Assembly (NCBI GenBank): GCA_964409905.1
Contig: CAYPET010000001.1
Location: forward strand, 1-64,000
Direction of reading: 5' to 3'
Source: JAGNRR01 sp964409905
GTDB lineage: Bacteria > Bacteroidota > Bacteroidia > Chitinophagales > Chitinophagaceae
Length of the DNA: 64,000 nucleotides
The notes beneath the pieces are model-generated. The model did no database searches, was not told the DNA's origin, and saw nothing but the letters and a program-made list of their open reading frames with translations. This document shows positions 17,012 to 26,261 of the stretch, piece after piece. The translations under genes were made by a program, and so were the position numbers. How positions within the stretch are numbered: the first letter of the stretch is position 1; each line of letters opens with the position of its first letter.

Positions 17012-17866
17012 ATGTCATCAACATCATGGTTTAAGCGCATTAAGCAAGGTATTCTTACTTCTACCAAGGAAAAAAAGAATATGCCCGATGGTATTTGGAA
17101 TAAGTGTCCAGAATGTCGCAACACGGCCACATCTGAAGAAATAGAAGAAAATTTGTGGCTTTGCCCTAAATGTGAATATCACTTTCGGATAGACTCGCCA
17201 CACTACTTCGAAATACTGTATGATGCGGGAGAATATGAGGTGCTTTATGAAAATATCGTTTCAACCGATAAATTAAACTTTAAAGATTTAAAACCTTACA
17301 ATGACCGTCTTGTGGCGGCCAAAAAGAAATCAGGTTTCAATGATGCTATCAGCGTTGCTGTTGGAAAAGTTCATGGTAAAAAGTTAGTAACAGCTTGTAT
17401 GAATTTTTCTTTTATTGGTGGTAGTATGGGCAGTGTAGTAGGCGAAAAAATTTCACGTGCTATTGACTATGCTATCAAAAATAAGTTGCCGTTCATGATT
17501 ATTTCAAAATCTGGCGGTGCTCGTATGATGGAAAGTGCATTCTCACTTATGCAAATGGCAAAAACATCGGCCAAGCTTACCCTACTGTCAAAGGCCAAAC
17601 TGCTATTTATTTCCCTGCTTACTGACCCTACTACCGGAGGTGTAACGGCTAGCTATGCAATGTTGGGTGATGTAAATATTGCCGAGCCCAAAGCACTCAT
17701 AGGTTTTGCAGGACCAAGGGTAATAAAAGATACCGTTAAAAAAGACTTACCCGAAGGCTTTCAACGTTCAGAATTTTTGTTGGAACATGGATTTCTTGAC
17801 TTTATAGTACACCGGAAAGAGCTAAAGGATAAAATCAGTGATCTCATTGACTTTTTTAAGAAGTAG
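17012..17866 (+). CDS. accD: Acetyl-CoA carboxylase carboxyltransferase beta subunit
   Basis: Beta subunit of the carboxyltransferase that moves CO2 from biotin carrier protein to acetyl-CoA, making malonyl-CoA for fatty-acid synthesis. 284 residues. A four-Cys zinc ribbon sits at the N-terminus (CPEC near residue 32, CPKC near residue 51), followed by the crotonase-like core with GGSMGSVVGEKISRA, ISKSGGARMMES and TDPTTGGVTASYAMLGD. The alpha subunit accA is not in the window. It converges on the small gene at 17868-18095, with stop codons 1 bp apart. Confidence 0.96.
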   Translation: MSSTSWFKRIKQGILTSTKEKKNMPDGIWNKCPECRNTATSEEIEENLWLCPKCEYHFRIDSPHYFEILYDAGEYEVLYENIVSTDKLNFKDLKPYNDRLVAAKKKSGFNDAISVAVGKVHGKKLVTACMNFSFIGGSMGSVVGEKISRAIDYAIKNKLPFMIISKSGGARMMESAFSLMQMAKTSAKLTLLSKAKLLFISLLTDPTTGGVTASYAMLGDVNIAEPKALIGFAGPRVIKDTVKKDLPEGFQRSEFLLEHGFLDFIVHRKELKDKISDLIDFFKK

Positions 17867-17867
17867 G

Positions 17868-18095
17868 TCACACCTGCTCAGCCAAATAAAGTATTGCTAC
17901 TACAGCGGCCAATAATATAGCAAATACGATGATTGATTTCGGATTGGCAAAGTTGATTGTCCAGCCAAGCATACGATTTCGTTTAGGAGGCAATAATCGA
18001 TCATCTTTCGGGTTGTAATAAAAAAAACTATAACGCCAATTCTCCGGGTCATCTGTCCAGGCGTCATATTGTTCTTGGGTTGGCTTATTTGACAT
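17868..18095 (-). CDS. Small membrane protein, DUF5808-like
   Basis: 75 residues: a soluble N-terminal half with the pattern WTDDPENWRYSFFYYNPKDD, then LPPKRNRMLGWTINFANP, then one membrane helix (SIIVFAILLAAVVAILYLA). The NW..YYNP.D and GWTINFA blocks resemble the DUF5808 family as I remember it; its role is unknown. It follows the aminotransferase gene after 10 bp on the same strand, so the two are probably co-transcribed. It is one of only two genes here that end in TGA. Confidence 0.7.
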   Translation of the reverse strand: MSNKPTQEQYDAWTDDPENWRYSFFYYNPKDDRLLPPKRNRMLGWTINFANPKSIIVFAILLAAVVAILYLAEQV

Positions 18096-18105
18096 ATTGG
18101 GTTAT

Positions 18106-19653
18106 TTAGATGGTTACGAACTCAGTTAAATCGCTATAAAACCCAGAGAGAACATGTTCTTCAAATTGCGCCCCTTGACCACTATTATGTATGTAAATAT
18201 TTTTGGTCGAATTATAGGTATAATCTTTAGCTAGTTCCACCTTGTTTTCTGCAATATTCTTGAGAGCTTCCAAAATAGTTTCCAATTCCTCGTTGGTCAT
18301 TGTTGGATGAATAGAAAATCGTATCCAACCGGGACGCTCATTAATATAGCCTTGCTCAATACGATTTAATATTTTATAAGACGTGTCTTTGTCAATATTC
18401 AGCAAGCAATGGCCATAGGTGCCTGCACAGGCACACCCACCACGCATTTGAATCCCATAATGATCGTTAAGGAGTTTTACAACCAAATTAAAGTGCATAT
18501 CATCTATGTAAAACGAAATTGCTCCTAACCGATTTTTATGTTGGCCCGCCAGCACATGCAGTCCAGGTATTTTTTCCATTGCAGACAACGCATTTTGCAC
18601 CAGCATATGCTCTCTTTGGCGTATGGCCTCAGTACCCATTTCTTCTTTTAATTTAAAAGCCAATGCCGCCTTAATGCCCTGTAAAAAAGGTGGTGTGCCG
18701 CCATCTTCTCTACTTTCTATGTCTTGAACATATTTATGGTCGTTCCATGGGTTGGTGTAATATACTGTACCACCACCAGGGTTGTCGGGTACAGTATTAG
18801 TGTAATAAGCCTTATTGAAAATAACCACTCCCGGCGAACCCGGCCCACCCAAAAACTTATGCGGTGATATAAAAATGGCATCTAGGTGAGCACCTTCTTC
18901 ATTCGGATGCATATCAATATCAATATAGGGAGCAGAACAAGCAAAATCTACCCATATGCATCCTCCAGCCTTATGAATTCGTTTCGCAATTTCGTGATAG
19001 GGTGTTTCTATACCCGTTACATTACTACATGCCGTAACGGACGCAATCTTTAGTTTTCTGTTGTTATATTGTTGTAACAATTCATCAAAATGGTGTAAAT
19101 CTACCAAGCCGTCAGCCGTTTGGTTAATCATAGCTACATCCGCAATTGTTTCAATCCATGTAGTATGATTACTATGATGTTCCATGTGAGTGATAAAAAC
19201 TACAGGCCGATCAGACTCCAAGGTTTCAAAAACATTGAGTTCTTTGCCCAACAAATTCTTACGTTTTTTGATGTACTGATTGGTACGCTCGGGTACACGC
19301 AACCCCATTATGCGTTGCATTTTGCAAATAGCGCCTGTCATGCCGCTTCCTACGAACAAAAGCACATCATCATCATTAGCATTTACATGTTGCTTAATTA
19401 ATTTTTTGGCATCAAAATACGCCCTGGTCATTATGGTGCCGCTGAGGGTAGTTTCGGTGTGTGTGTTGGCACAATAAGGCATAATGTCATTGCGCAGTCT
19501 CTCTTCTATAGGTACATACAAACGGCCACTGGCAATCCAATCTGCATAGATTAACTTTTTTTCTCCATAGGGTGTTTCAAAAGTCAATTCATTGCCAACA
19601 ATGTTTTTACGAAACTCTTCAAAATGCGATTCCATAGTTTGTGCCGTTGTCAT
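18106..19653 (-). CDS. Class V aminotransferase-fold PLP enzyme
   Basis: A 515-residue PLP enzyme of the cysteine desulfurase / isopenicillin-N epimerase group. The Schiff-base Lys is in ISPHKFLGGPGSPG, the PLP-binding Asp/His region is CIWVDFACSAPY, and HMEHHSNHTTW and GTVYYTNPWNDH are active-site loops. Near the C-terminal third it has RGGCACAGTYGHC, a Cys-rich loop in the place where desulfurases carry their catalytic Cys. The protein is about 100 residues longer than IscS/SufS. I cannot tell from sequence whether it is a desulfurase, a lyase or an epimerase. No SUF or ISC partners are adjacent; the following gene encodes a small membrane protein. Confidence 0.85.
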   Translation of the reverse strand: MTTAQTMESHFEEFRKNIVGNELTFETPYGEKKLIYADWIASGRLYVPIEERLRNDIMPYCANTHTETTLSGTIMTRAYFDAKKLIKQHVNANDDDVLLFVGSGMTGAICKMQRIMGLRVPERTNQYIKKRKNLLGKELNVFETLESDRPVVFITHMEHHSNHTTWIETIADVAMINQTADGLVDLHHFDELLQQYNNRKLKIASVTACSNVTGIETPYHEIAKRIHKAGGCIWVDFACSAPYIDIDMHPNEEGAHLDAIFISPHKFLGGPGSPGVVIFNKAYYTNTVPDNPGGGTVYYTNPWNDHKYVQDIESREDGGTPPFLQGIKAALAFKLKEEMGTEAIRQREHMLVQNALSAMEKIPGLHVLAGQHKNRLGAISFYIDDMHFNLVVKLLNDHYGIQMRGGCACAGTYGHCLLNIDKDTSYKILNRIEQGYINERPGWIRFSIHPTMTNEELETILEALKNIAENKVELAKDYTYNSTKNIYIHNSGQGAQFEEHVLSGFYSDLTEFVTI

Positions 19654-19733
19654 ATTACAAATTTAGTTTGATTTACACAGCATTTCACATTTTTAGAAAC
19701 CAGAAATGACAATTTTTGCCCTATAATATTTGG

Positions 19734-19741
19734 TACATTTG
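19734..19741 (+). promoter_or_regulatory. -7 box of smpB
   Basis: TACATTTG lies 9 bp before the ATG at 19751. Transcription starting about 7 bp downstream of the box would give an almost leaderless mRNA. TTTG at 19715-19718 is a possible -33 element (15-bp spacer, short). Confidence 0.6.
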
Positions 19742-19750
19742 CTTTTGTAC

Positions 19751-20200
19751 ATGAAAAATGCACCTACTATTGCCAATCGCTCAGCGAAGTTTCATTTCAG
19801 CATTGAAAGTACTTATACTGCCGGTATAGTGCTAACTGGTACTGAGGTTAAGTCATTGCGCGAGGGGAAGGCTAGTTTTAATGATACCTTTTGTATTTTC
19901 CATGGCAATGAACTTTTTATACGCAACCTGTATATTGCAAAATATGTATTAGGCACGTCTAATAATCACGAACCTACTCGGGAGCGTAAGCTATTACTGA
20001 ACAGGCAAGAGTTGAATAAAATTTTGAATAAGAAAAAAGAAAAGGGATACACCATTGTACCCCTGAAAATTTATTTTAACGAGAACGGCCAGGCCAAAAT
20101 TGATATCGCTTTAGCGAAAGGTAAAAAAACCTATGATAAGCGCGAAAGCCTGAAACAAAAAGACCAAGAGCGTGATTTAAAACGTAATATGCGCTATTAA
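19751..20200 (+). CDS. smpB: SsrA-binding protein SmpB
   Basis: SmpB (149 residues) carries tmRNA to stalled ribosomes for trans-translation. Recognisable blocks are ANRSAKFHFSIESTYTAGI, LTGTEVKSLREGKASF, LFIRNLYIAKY, HEPTRERKLLL and the C-terminal YDKRESLKQKDQERDLKR, the basic tail that enters the mRNA channel. The start at 19751 is preferred over an upstream in-frame codon because it gives the family N-terminus and follows the -7 box. The tmRNA gene itself is not in this window. The last four bases overlap the convergent gene 20197-20598. Confidence 0.96.
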   Translation: MKNAPTIANRSAKFHFSIESTYTAGIVLTGTEVKSLREGKASFNDTFCIFHGNELFIRNLYIAKYVLGTSNNHEPTRERKLLLNRQELNKILNKKKEKGYTIVPLKIYFNENGQAKIDIALAKGKKTYDKRESLKQKDQERDLKRNMRY

Positions 20201-20598
20201 AATGGCAAGTCATCATCTTCAGCACTTTGAGGCGCTGCTATGATATTTGCATCGGTTTTGGGCGCTGGTTTTTCCATAGAAGGCGCTGCTGGCTGAGCAT
20301 TTTGTGACTCTAAGCGCCAGGCTTCCAGGTTAGTAATATAACCAGTTGAACCATCTTTTTTAGATGTGAACTTTGAACCCCTCAGATTAAAATGTACTTT
20401 AATGTTATCTCCCTCATTCATATCATCCAGGAGCGTAACGCGGTCTTGTGTCAATTGAAACTTAAGATAATCATAGTATATATTCCCACTTATTTCTTTT
20501 GGGCATTCTATCACAAACTCCCGCTTTTTAAAGGTGTCTGTTATTTGCTGAACATCATACTTTTCTATCAATTTGCCACTTACATCAAAACTTGCCAT
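20197..20598 (-). CDS. DUF3127 protein with SSB-like acidic tip
   Basis: 133 residues. Residues 1 to about 95 match DUF3127, a Bacteroidota family with an OB-like pattern (MASFDVSGKLIEKYDVQQI, FKKREFVIE, DNIKVHFNLRGSKF, ITNLEAWRLE). A Pro/Ala-rich linker follows, and the protein ends in EDDDLPF. That end closely resembles the DDDIPF tip of bacterial single-strand DNA-binding protein, through which SSB recruits repair and replication proteins. I infer a DNA-associated role, possibly an SSB-like or SSB-partner-binding protein; no experiment known to me supports this. It converges on smpB with a 4-bp overlap. Confidence 0.85.
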   Translation of the reverse strand: MASFDVSGKLIEKYDVQQITDTFKKREFVIECPKEISGNIYYDYLKFQLTQDRVTLLDDMNEGDNIKVHFNLRGSKFTSKKDGSTGYITNLEAWRLESQNAQPAAPSMEKPAPKTDANIIAAPQSAEDDDLPF

Positions 20599-20635
20599 AA
20601 TATTTTTACTTTTAGAAACTCGAAATTAACGGATT

Positions 20636-21373
20636 TTGCTAAGCCATCATAAAATATTTAAACTTGGTTTTCTACATCTAATACTCATTTGGTGCAGTAG
20701 CTGCTCGGTTACCTATATACCGGTAAAAATGTTTTCGGACCGTATTACGGTCAGCGCTGATGCTGACAGCATTATGCCTACAATTACCCCAAAATATTTG
20801 GCACCTTATCAAAACAAACTACGTGATTCTTTTGAGACGATCATTGGTACCGCTATTAAACCATTTACCAAAACCAGGCCTAGTGGCAGCCTTGGGAACT
20901 TATTAACCGCGGCAGTTTGGCAATACATCTTGGTCCAAAATACCCATACAGTTATTAAGGATTCCCCAATTATATTTTTGACAAATTATGGCGGACTCAG
21001 GCTGAATAGCATTGAGGCCGGTAAAATAACGATTGGTAAAATAGTTGAACTGCTCCCGTTTGAAAATACCCTGGTCAAAATGCTGGTACCTGGCAAAGTG
21101 ATAGCCGACATTTTACAAAAACAAAAAGGCTATGGTGGATGGCCTATGCGATATAATGAGCATCCTGCTTTTCAATCATACAATCAACTAAAGAAGCATC
21201 CAGCAGTTATTTTCTATACAAACAATTATCTGGCGGAGGGCGGTGATCATTGTGAGGCCCTACGGGCCTATAATCAAAACGATACACACATCCTCTTACG
21301 CGACATTTTATGTGACTACATTAAAAAACAAGGGACAGTCGAGCCAAACGACAGTGTCTATGCAATTCCGTAG
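20636..21373 (+). CDS. 5'-nucleotidase C-terminal domain lipoprotein
   Basis: 245 residues that match only the C-terminal substrate-binding domain of UshA-type 5'-nucleotidases (GSLGNLLTAAVW, IFLTNYGGLRLNSIEAG, ITIGKIVELLPFENTLVKM, NNYLAEGGDHC). There is a lipoprotein signal: hydrophobic FLHLILIW followed by Cys-Ser-Ser-Cys. The only usable start is TTG at 20636, because a stop codon lies just upstream in frame and no ATG precedes the signal. In many Bacteroidota this domain is encoded beside a separate metallophosphatase that carries the metal site; none follows here. Alone it has no catalytic centre, so it may be an orphan or may act with a distant partner. Confidence 0.85.
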   Translation: MLSHHKIFKLGFLHLILIWCSSCSVTYIPVKMFSDRITVSADADSIMPTITPKYLAPYQNKLRDSFETIIGTAIKPFTKTRPSGSLGNLLTAAVWQYILVQNTHTVIKDSPIIFLTNYGGLRLNSIEAGKITIGKIVELLPFENTLVKMLVPGKVIADILQKQKGYGGWPMRYNEHPAFQSYNQLKKHPAVIFYTNNYLAEGGDHCEALRAYNQNDTHILLRDILCDYIKKQGTVEPNDSVYAIP

Positions 21374-21513
21374 CTAAGGGAAGTTTAATTTTTTGTATTG
21401 AACGGCAATTTTTTACCTCAAATTATTTCTTTGCCCGCTTTTGTTAATCTCGCCAATTAAGATTTACAGATGGCCATTTTTGGTAATTTTAGGTATGCAA
21501 TAATCCATTCATT

Positions 21514-24261
21514 ATGAAAAAAGTTTACACCCTCCTTTTACTGTTAGCAATGTACCTGCAGGCAGGTGCTCAAAGCTCTACACAGGTCATGACAAATAAT
21601 GGAACATCAAGCCTTGGGCGCGGACCTACAGGTCAGTACATGAGTACCCGAACGGTCTATTTAATCACGCCAGGAGAAATGGCTGCGGCAGGATTTCTGA
21701 ATGGCCAATCCCTTACAGAAATCGGCTGGTCAAACAGTACACTGCCCGCAGCAGCCGTAAATGGCAATCTGGAAATATTACTTGAAAACACGAACGATGT
21801 CACCTACACCAAAGGAGCAAACTGGACTACGGCAATAACGAGTATGACAAGCCATCTAAATAGCGCTACAACCTTACCCGCTGTCATTGGGCCATACACA
21901 ATTCCATTGGGTACCCCTTTTACTTATACTGGCGGCGGGGTTTATGTCGCATTCGAATGGACCTATTGCTCCACACCTATTGCAGCTGTTACAGTTAATT
22001 GTAATACAGCGCTGACCAATGGCTTATATAATGTTCGAAGCACAGTCACCTGCACGCATTCCACCACGCTGTCAGCCAGTAGCTTTAGGCCTTGAACATT
22101 TTTTGGTTCAGCGGTAGCTAATGATGCCAAAGTTTCTTACATATACAATCAAGGAGAAATGGCCATTGGCAAATCGGCCAACATGCCAATTGGTGCTACA
22201 ATAACCAATAACTCCGGAACAGTAATGAGCAACATGGTTGTGAACCTTAATATTAGTGGTGCAAACACATTTTCCGCCACCCAAACAATTACCACTTTGC
22301 CTGCCTGCTCATCTGCCACCTTCTTTTTTACCAATCTTTACACGCCTACCAACGAAGGTGTTGACACTGTTAGTGTATCGATTCCACCTGATGCTAACAA
22401 TGCTAATAATTCGTTGACCGTGCTGGCAACTGTAGACAAACAAAACGTTGCTTATCGCAACCTCGGTCAATCGTCTACAGGAGGGGCAGGATTTAATGCT
22501 GCCTTAGGTACTGTTGCTACCAAATTTACTACATCCGTACCTGCCGTAATTACACATGCCAACGTTTTGTTCAACACCGTTACTGTGCCCAGCCAATACC
22601 GGGTTGCCATCTATCCTGACAACCTTGGTGTGCCAGGAACGACACCGATTTACGTAGACGGTGCAAATAGGACCAATGCGACCGGGTCATTTACTGTAAA
22701 ACTCGACAATCCTGTCAGTGTGCCAGCAGGTACATTCTATTTCGCTTTACAACAAATGAGCACCGATAATATGGCGTCAGGATTTATATCAGAAACGCCC
22801 TTACGCGCCGGAACATTCTTTTTCTCTAGCAATCCGCCCGGAACCTGGACGGATATATCAACTTCTACTTTACCATCCAAACTGCTTTCTGGTGTTCGCT
22901 TTTGCTATCCACAGGCACCCAATGCTATTTTAGAACCTACCGTAGGCTGCGAGGGTGGTACCTATTTGTTTACACTTGATACTATCGGCAAGGATGGCGC
23001 AATAGCTTTCAACTGGTTATTACCTCCGGGATATAACGGCTCAAGCAACACAGATAGCATTAGCGTTGTTGCCGGCCCCACTTCTGACACTATTCGTTGT
23101 GCGGCCATATTCCCCTGTGGCAGTAGTGATACTATACAATTTGTTTTTACTTCGAGCCCTACTACTAACACCCTGGCATTAAGCAATATTGGTAATACCA
23201 TTTCGAATACTGGCACGGTGAGCCAAACAGCCTATCATGCGGATGGTCAAATTGCCTATTATAGTGATAACAACTGTAATCCTATTGGCATTCTTGCAGA
23301 TGATCCGGGAGGTAATATTTTGGGTAATGTAACATTCTCAACAACTGTAAGTCCTTCTATACCTTCATACAATGGCCAACCATATTTGCGGCGCAATTTT
23401 ACGATAACGCCAAGCAGCAATGGACCTGCTAGCCTGTTGTTATTCTTATCGCAAGCCGATTTTAACGATTATAATGCCGCCGCCATTGGTTGGCCGCAAT
23501 TACCCACTACGGGTAGTAATAGTGACCCAAATATCGCCAATATTCGCATTACCAAAGTTGACGGACCTTTGGGCGTAGGACCAGCCACGGTGATCACGCC
23601 TTCTATGAACTGGAATAGCACAACCAATTACTGGGAGGTAATTTTTCCTGTTGCTGGTTTCAGTTCTTTTTACGTGCATGCTGCAAACCCCAGCAATCAA
23701 GCATTGCCGGTTCAATGGCATAGTTTTAACGTTTCCAAAGAAAAAGACCACTGCAACTTAAATTGGACAACGCTCAACGAGCAAAACCTATCACACTACA
23801 ATGTGACCCACAGTATCGATGGTATCCGTTTTATGAAAATTGGACAAGTATCAGCAGGTATTAAGACACCAGAGCAGTACTGCCACTATACCTTTAAACA
23901 TACAACCCCGGTTCTTGGGTTGAATTACTACCGACTGGAACAAGTGGATGTTGATGGAAATCTTAACTATAGTGCCTTAAAACAAATCGTGTGGGGCAAC
24001 AATGAGCATCATTACACTATCTATCCGCAACCAGCAGCAGAGCATATTAGGGTTCAGGTACAATTAAATAATCCAGTTGAGTTAAACGCACAAATAACAG
24101 ACATGACAGGAAAATTGGTTGCAGAGAGCACGGTTATTTCGAAAAAAGGAATCAATGATATGAATATTAATATTCAAACATTAGCACAAGGAGTTTATAT
24201 TCTTCAGATTTTTGAGAATAATCAGCTGGCACACACCCAGAAAGTCATTATCCAACGATAA
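21514..24261 (+). pseudogene. T9SS secreted protein with in-frame TGA
   Basis: A large cargo protein in one frame of 916 codons with a single TGA at 22093-22095 (codon 194). The N-terminal part has a signal peptide (MKKVYTLLLLLAMYLQAGAQ) and a domain seen in other T9SS proteins (TGQYMSTRTVYLITPGEM, GGGVYVAFEW, LSASSFRP). Immediately after the TGA the frame continues TFFGSAVANDAKVSYIYNQG, then CARDB/Ig-like and PKD-like regions, a fibronectin-like segment (WTTLNEQNLSHYNV) and a T9SS sorting tail (HYTIYPQPAAEHI, GVYILQIFENN). The residue before TFFG is plausibly Trp (TGG to TGA). As read, only a 193-residue secreted fragment without a sorting tail would be made. Real nonsense mutation, sequencing error and recoding are all possible. 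Confidence 0.8.
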
Positions 24262-24279
24262 ATTGGCTAAAAACCACTT

Positions 24280-24315
24280 AAAAGCGGCTTCGATTGAGGC
24301 CGCTTTTCTATTTTT
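24280..24315 (+). terminator. Terminator after the interrupted T9SS gene
   Basis: 9-bp stem AAAAGCGGC/GCCGCTTTT (24280-24288 with 24299-24307) followed by CTA and a run of five T. The T-run doubles as part of the -7 box of the next gene. Confidence 0.8.
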
Positions 24316-24316
24316 G
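24309..24316 (+). promoter_or_regulatory. -7 box of the FKBP gene
   Basis: TATTTTTG fits TAnnTTTG and is only 6 bp from the ATG at 24323, so the message would be nearly leaderless. It overlaps the tail of the preceding terminator. Confidence 0.5.
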
Positions 24317-24322
24317 TGAACG

Positions 24323-24754
24323 ATGAATTTGAAAGAATTACTCAACAAAAAAAATAACGAAACAAAACAAAAAATGATGGAAGAAGGAATGGCTTTTTTA
24401 GCCGAGAATAAAAAAAGAGCTGGCGTAGTAGAGCTAGAAAGTGGTCTGCAATATGAAATTATAACAGAAGGTAATGGCCCAAAACCAAAGGCTACAGACA
24501 CCGTTACTTGCCATTATCACGGTACATTAATCGATGGTACTGTATTTGATAGTAGTGTACAACGTGGCCAACCGGCCAGTTTTCCATTAAATATGGTCAT
24601 TAGTGGTTGGACTGAGGCTTTACAACTTATGCCAACCGGCAGTAAATGGAAATTATACTTACCCCCACATTTGGCATATGGCGACCGTCAGGCTGGCGCA
24701 CACATAAAGCCAAATTCTACATTAATATTTGAGGTGGAACTGTTGTCTTTTTAA
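24323..24754 (+). CDS. FKBP-type peptidyl-prolyl isomerase
   Basis: 143 residues: a short charged helical N-terminal region (NNETKQKMMEEGMAFLAENK) like the dimerisation helices of FkpA and Mip, then one FKBP domain from about residue 45 (SGLQYEIITEGNGPKPKATD, VTCHYHGTLIDGTVFDSS, PLNMVISGWTEALQLMPTGS, LPPHLAYGDR, LIFEVELLSF). The active-site aromatic and acidic residues of the family are present. There is no signal peptide, so it should act in the cytoplasm, catalysing cis-trans isomerisation of Xaa-Pro bonds during folding. It is monocistronic, just before two tRNA genes. Confidence 0.93.
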   Translation: MNLKELLNKKNNETKQKMMEEGMAFLAENKKRAGVVELESGLQYEIITEGNGPKPKATDTVTCHYHGTLIDGTVFDSSVQRGQPASFPLNMVISGWTEALQLMPTGSKWKLYLPPHLAYGDRQAGAHIKPNSTLIFEVELLSF

Positions 24755-24813
24755 GAAAATAAACTATTTTCGCCGTCCGTTTATTACAACGGTTGTTCTT
24801 TAAGATTTCAAAT

Positions 24814-24897
24814 GGAGAGGTGCCAGAGTGGTAATGGAGCGGATTGCTAATCCGTCGACGGGAAACCGTCGCCAGGGTTCGAGTCCCTGTCTCTCCG
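24814..24897 (+). tRNA. tRNA-Ser (GCT)
   Basis: Acceptor stem GGAGAGG pairs with TCTCTCC (one G-T pair), there is an extra long variable arm (GTCGACGGGAAACCGTCGCC region) typical of serine tRNAs, a T-loop GTTCGAGTC, and the anticodon loop TTGCTAA gives anticodon GCT, reading AGC and AGU. CCA is not encoded. Confidence 0.95.
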
Positions 24898-24986
24898 CTG
24901 ATTCTAATCATTCGGATTGGGAATTCCCTGATACTTATGTTTAGAAATTGATAAATTTGAACAAGTCACGCCTTAGCGTGACAACT

Positions 24987-25060
24987 CGGGAGGTAGTTCA
25001 GCTCGGTAGAATACATGGTTTGGGACCATGGGGTCGCAGGTTCGAATCCTGTCCTCCCGA
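24987..25060 (+). tRNA. tRNA-Pro (TGG)
   Basis: 74-nt cloverleaf with acceptor arms CGGGAGG and CCTCCCG, D-arm AGTTCAGCTCGGTAGA, anticodon stem CATGG/CCATG with loop TTTGGGA (anticodon TGG) and T-loop GGTTCGAATCC. CCA is not encoded. A small hairpin (24966-24971 with 24976-24981, loop CTTA) lies between the two tRNAs and may mark a processing site. A terminator follows at once. Confidence 0.95.
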
Positions 25061-25065
25061 CAGTT

Positions 25066-25095
25066 AAAAACCCTGCACATTGTGCAGGGTTTTTT
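25066..25095 (+). terminator. Terminator of the tRNA pair
   Basis: Stem CCCTGCAC/GTGCAGGG (25071-25078 with 25082-25089), flanked by an A-tract and six T, directly after tRNA-Pro. Confidence 0.88.
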
Positions 25096-25207
25096 CGTTT
25101 ATCAATGGAGGTATGCAATATTTTGATTACATGATTCAGCATGACCTCCAAATTTAAACAAGGCTATATGTTTTGAAAGGTGACACTAAAGTCAAACCCC
25201 ATGCATC

Positions 25208-25239
25208 AAAAAAAACTCGCTGCACAATAGCACAGCGAG
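25208..25239 (-). terminator. Terminator for the minus-strand T9SS remnant
   Basis: CTCGCTG/CAGCGAG stem (25216-25222 with 25233-25239). On the minus strand it is followed by eight T (25215-25208), after the stop at 25266. Confidence 0.8.
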
Positions 25240-25265
25240 CCTCCGTTTTTCAAGGAACGGTTTGG

Positions 25266-26261
25266 TTATTTCTTTATGAAAGGTAGAATTATCAGATCAT
25301 TGGCTAAATTCAGATGAATTAAATATTGGCCAGGTGCTAAGGATGATATGTTCACATTCTTTGTAGCCTCATCTTTATCAATGCGCGCTTTCAGCATTAC
25401 TTTGCCGCTCATGTCCATCACAGTAAAATTTGATGCGGCTTGTAATGTTCGCGAAAAACGTATTGCCACATTATCGGTTGCCGGATTGGGTACAAGCAAT
25501 ACTGAATAGTCCGGTTTTTCGTTAATCAATTTGATGACTTTCGAGTATTTATACATTTTGTCAACATCGGTCATCTTGAGTTGATAGTATCGAACACCCT
25601 GCACATCGTTTCCGTCTCTGTAACTATACGCTTGTGCCTGGTTGGTATTGCCTTTGGCCTCTACACTACCGATGTCCGTAAAATCAGTACCATTTCGACT
25701 TTTTTCTACTAAGAAATAATCCAGTTGCTCTTCTATACTTGTTTCCCAATGCAGATCGTTATACTCACCCATAGCTTCACCCTCAAAACTCATCAGCACC
25801 ACAGGCAAAACGTATGAGGCATTTAAAGCATTGCTCCAGCCATCACCCTTGCCACCTACATATGGATAGTAGTGATCAATCATATCCGGCTGGAAATTTT
25901 GCTTGGATGCGGCAGCATACCCATCAGCCAATACTCCCATATAAGGATAATAATTATTGATTAATCCAGGTATAAAATTATCAATGCTCACACTTGCATA
26001 GCCATCAGCATTGCCACCTTGGTAAGGGTAATAATTAGGAATGGCGGCAGGCTGAAAATTTGATAAAGCTGCTGCTGAAAAGCCATCAGCCTTTCCACCG
26101 GCATAACTAACAAAGTTGGTTAGCAGTCCGGGTGTAAAGCTCATAACCTCACCAACGGCAAATCCATCATTTTTACCTCCACCATAGGGATATTGATGTG
26201 TAAGGATTTGCTCATTGAAGGCAATATTTTCACCCCGTCCGTAGCCATCGCCTTTGCCCCC
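25266..26261 (-). pseudogene. Beheaded T9SS repeat protein
   Basis: The C-terminal part of a T9SS cargo protein without promoter, signal peptide or obvious start. Reading from the junction at 26261, the frame opens with GGKGDGYGRGEN and continues through about five degenerate repeats of about 35 residues with the pattern Y-x-GG-x-x-DG(Y/F/W) ... NF-x-P ... NYYPY. Next come a fibronectin-like domain (LHWETSIEEQLDYFLVEKS) and a T9SS sorting tail (SVLLVPNPATDNVAI, PGQYLIHLNLANDLI). The repeat pattern is already under way at the junction, so the N-terminal part is lost. An internal ATG at 26144 could start a 292-residue product, but it would not be exported. It lies in the same frame as, and directly after the TGA of, the antiporter gene, which suggests a deletion that joined two genes, or a misassembly. 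Confidence 0.75.

Noticed and set aside
22093..22095. UGA decoded as Trp across the genome
   Set aside because: Trp is encoded by TGG in all clear genes, other in-frame TGAs are lacking in housekeeping genes, and another cargo gene has TAG instead; mutation or error is simpler. Rare UGA use is still recorded as a finding.
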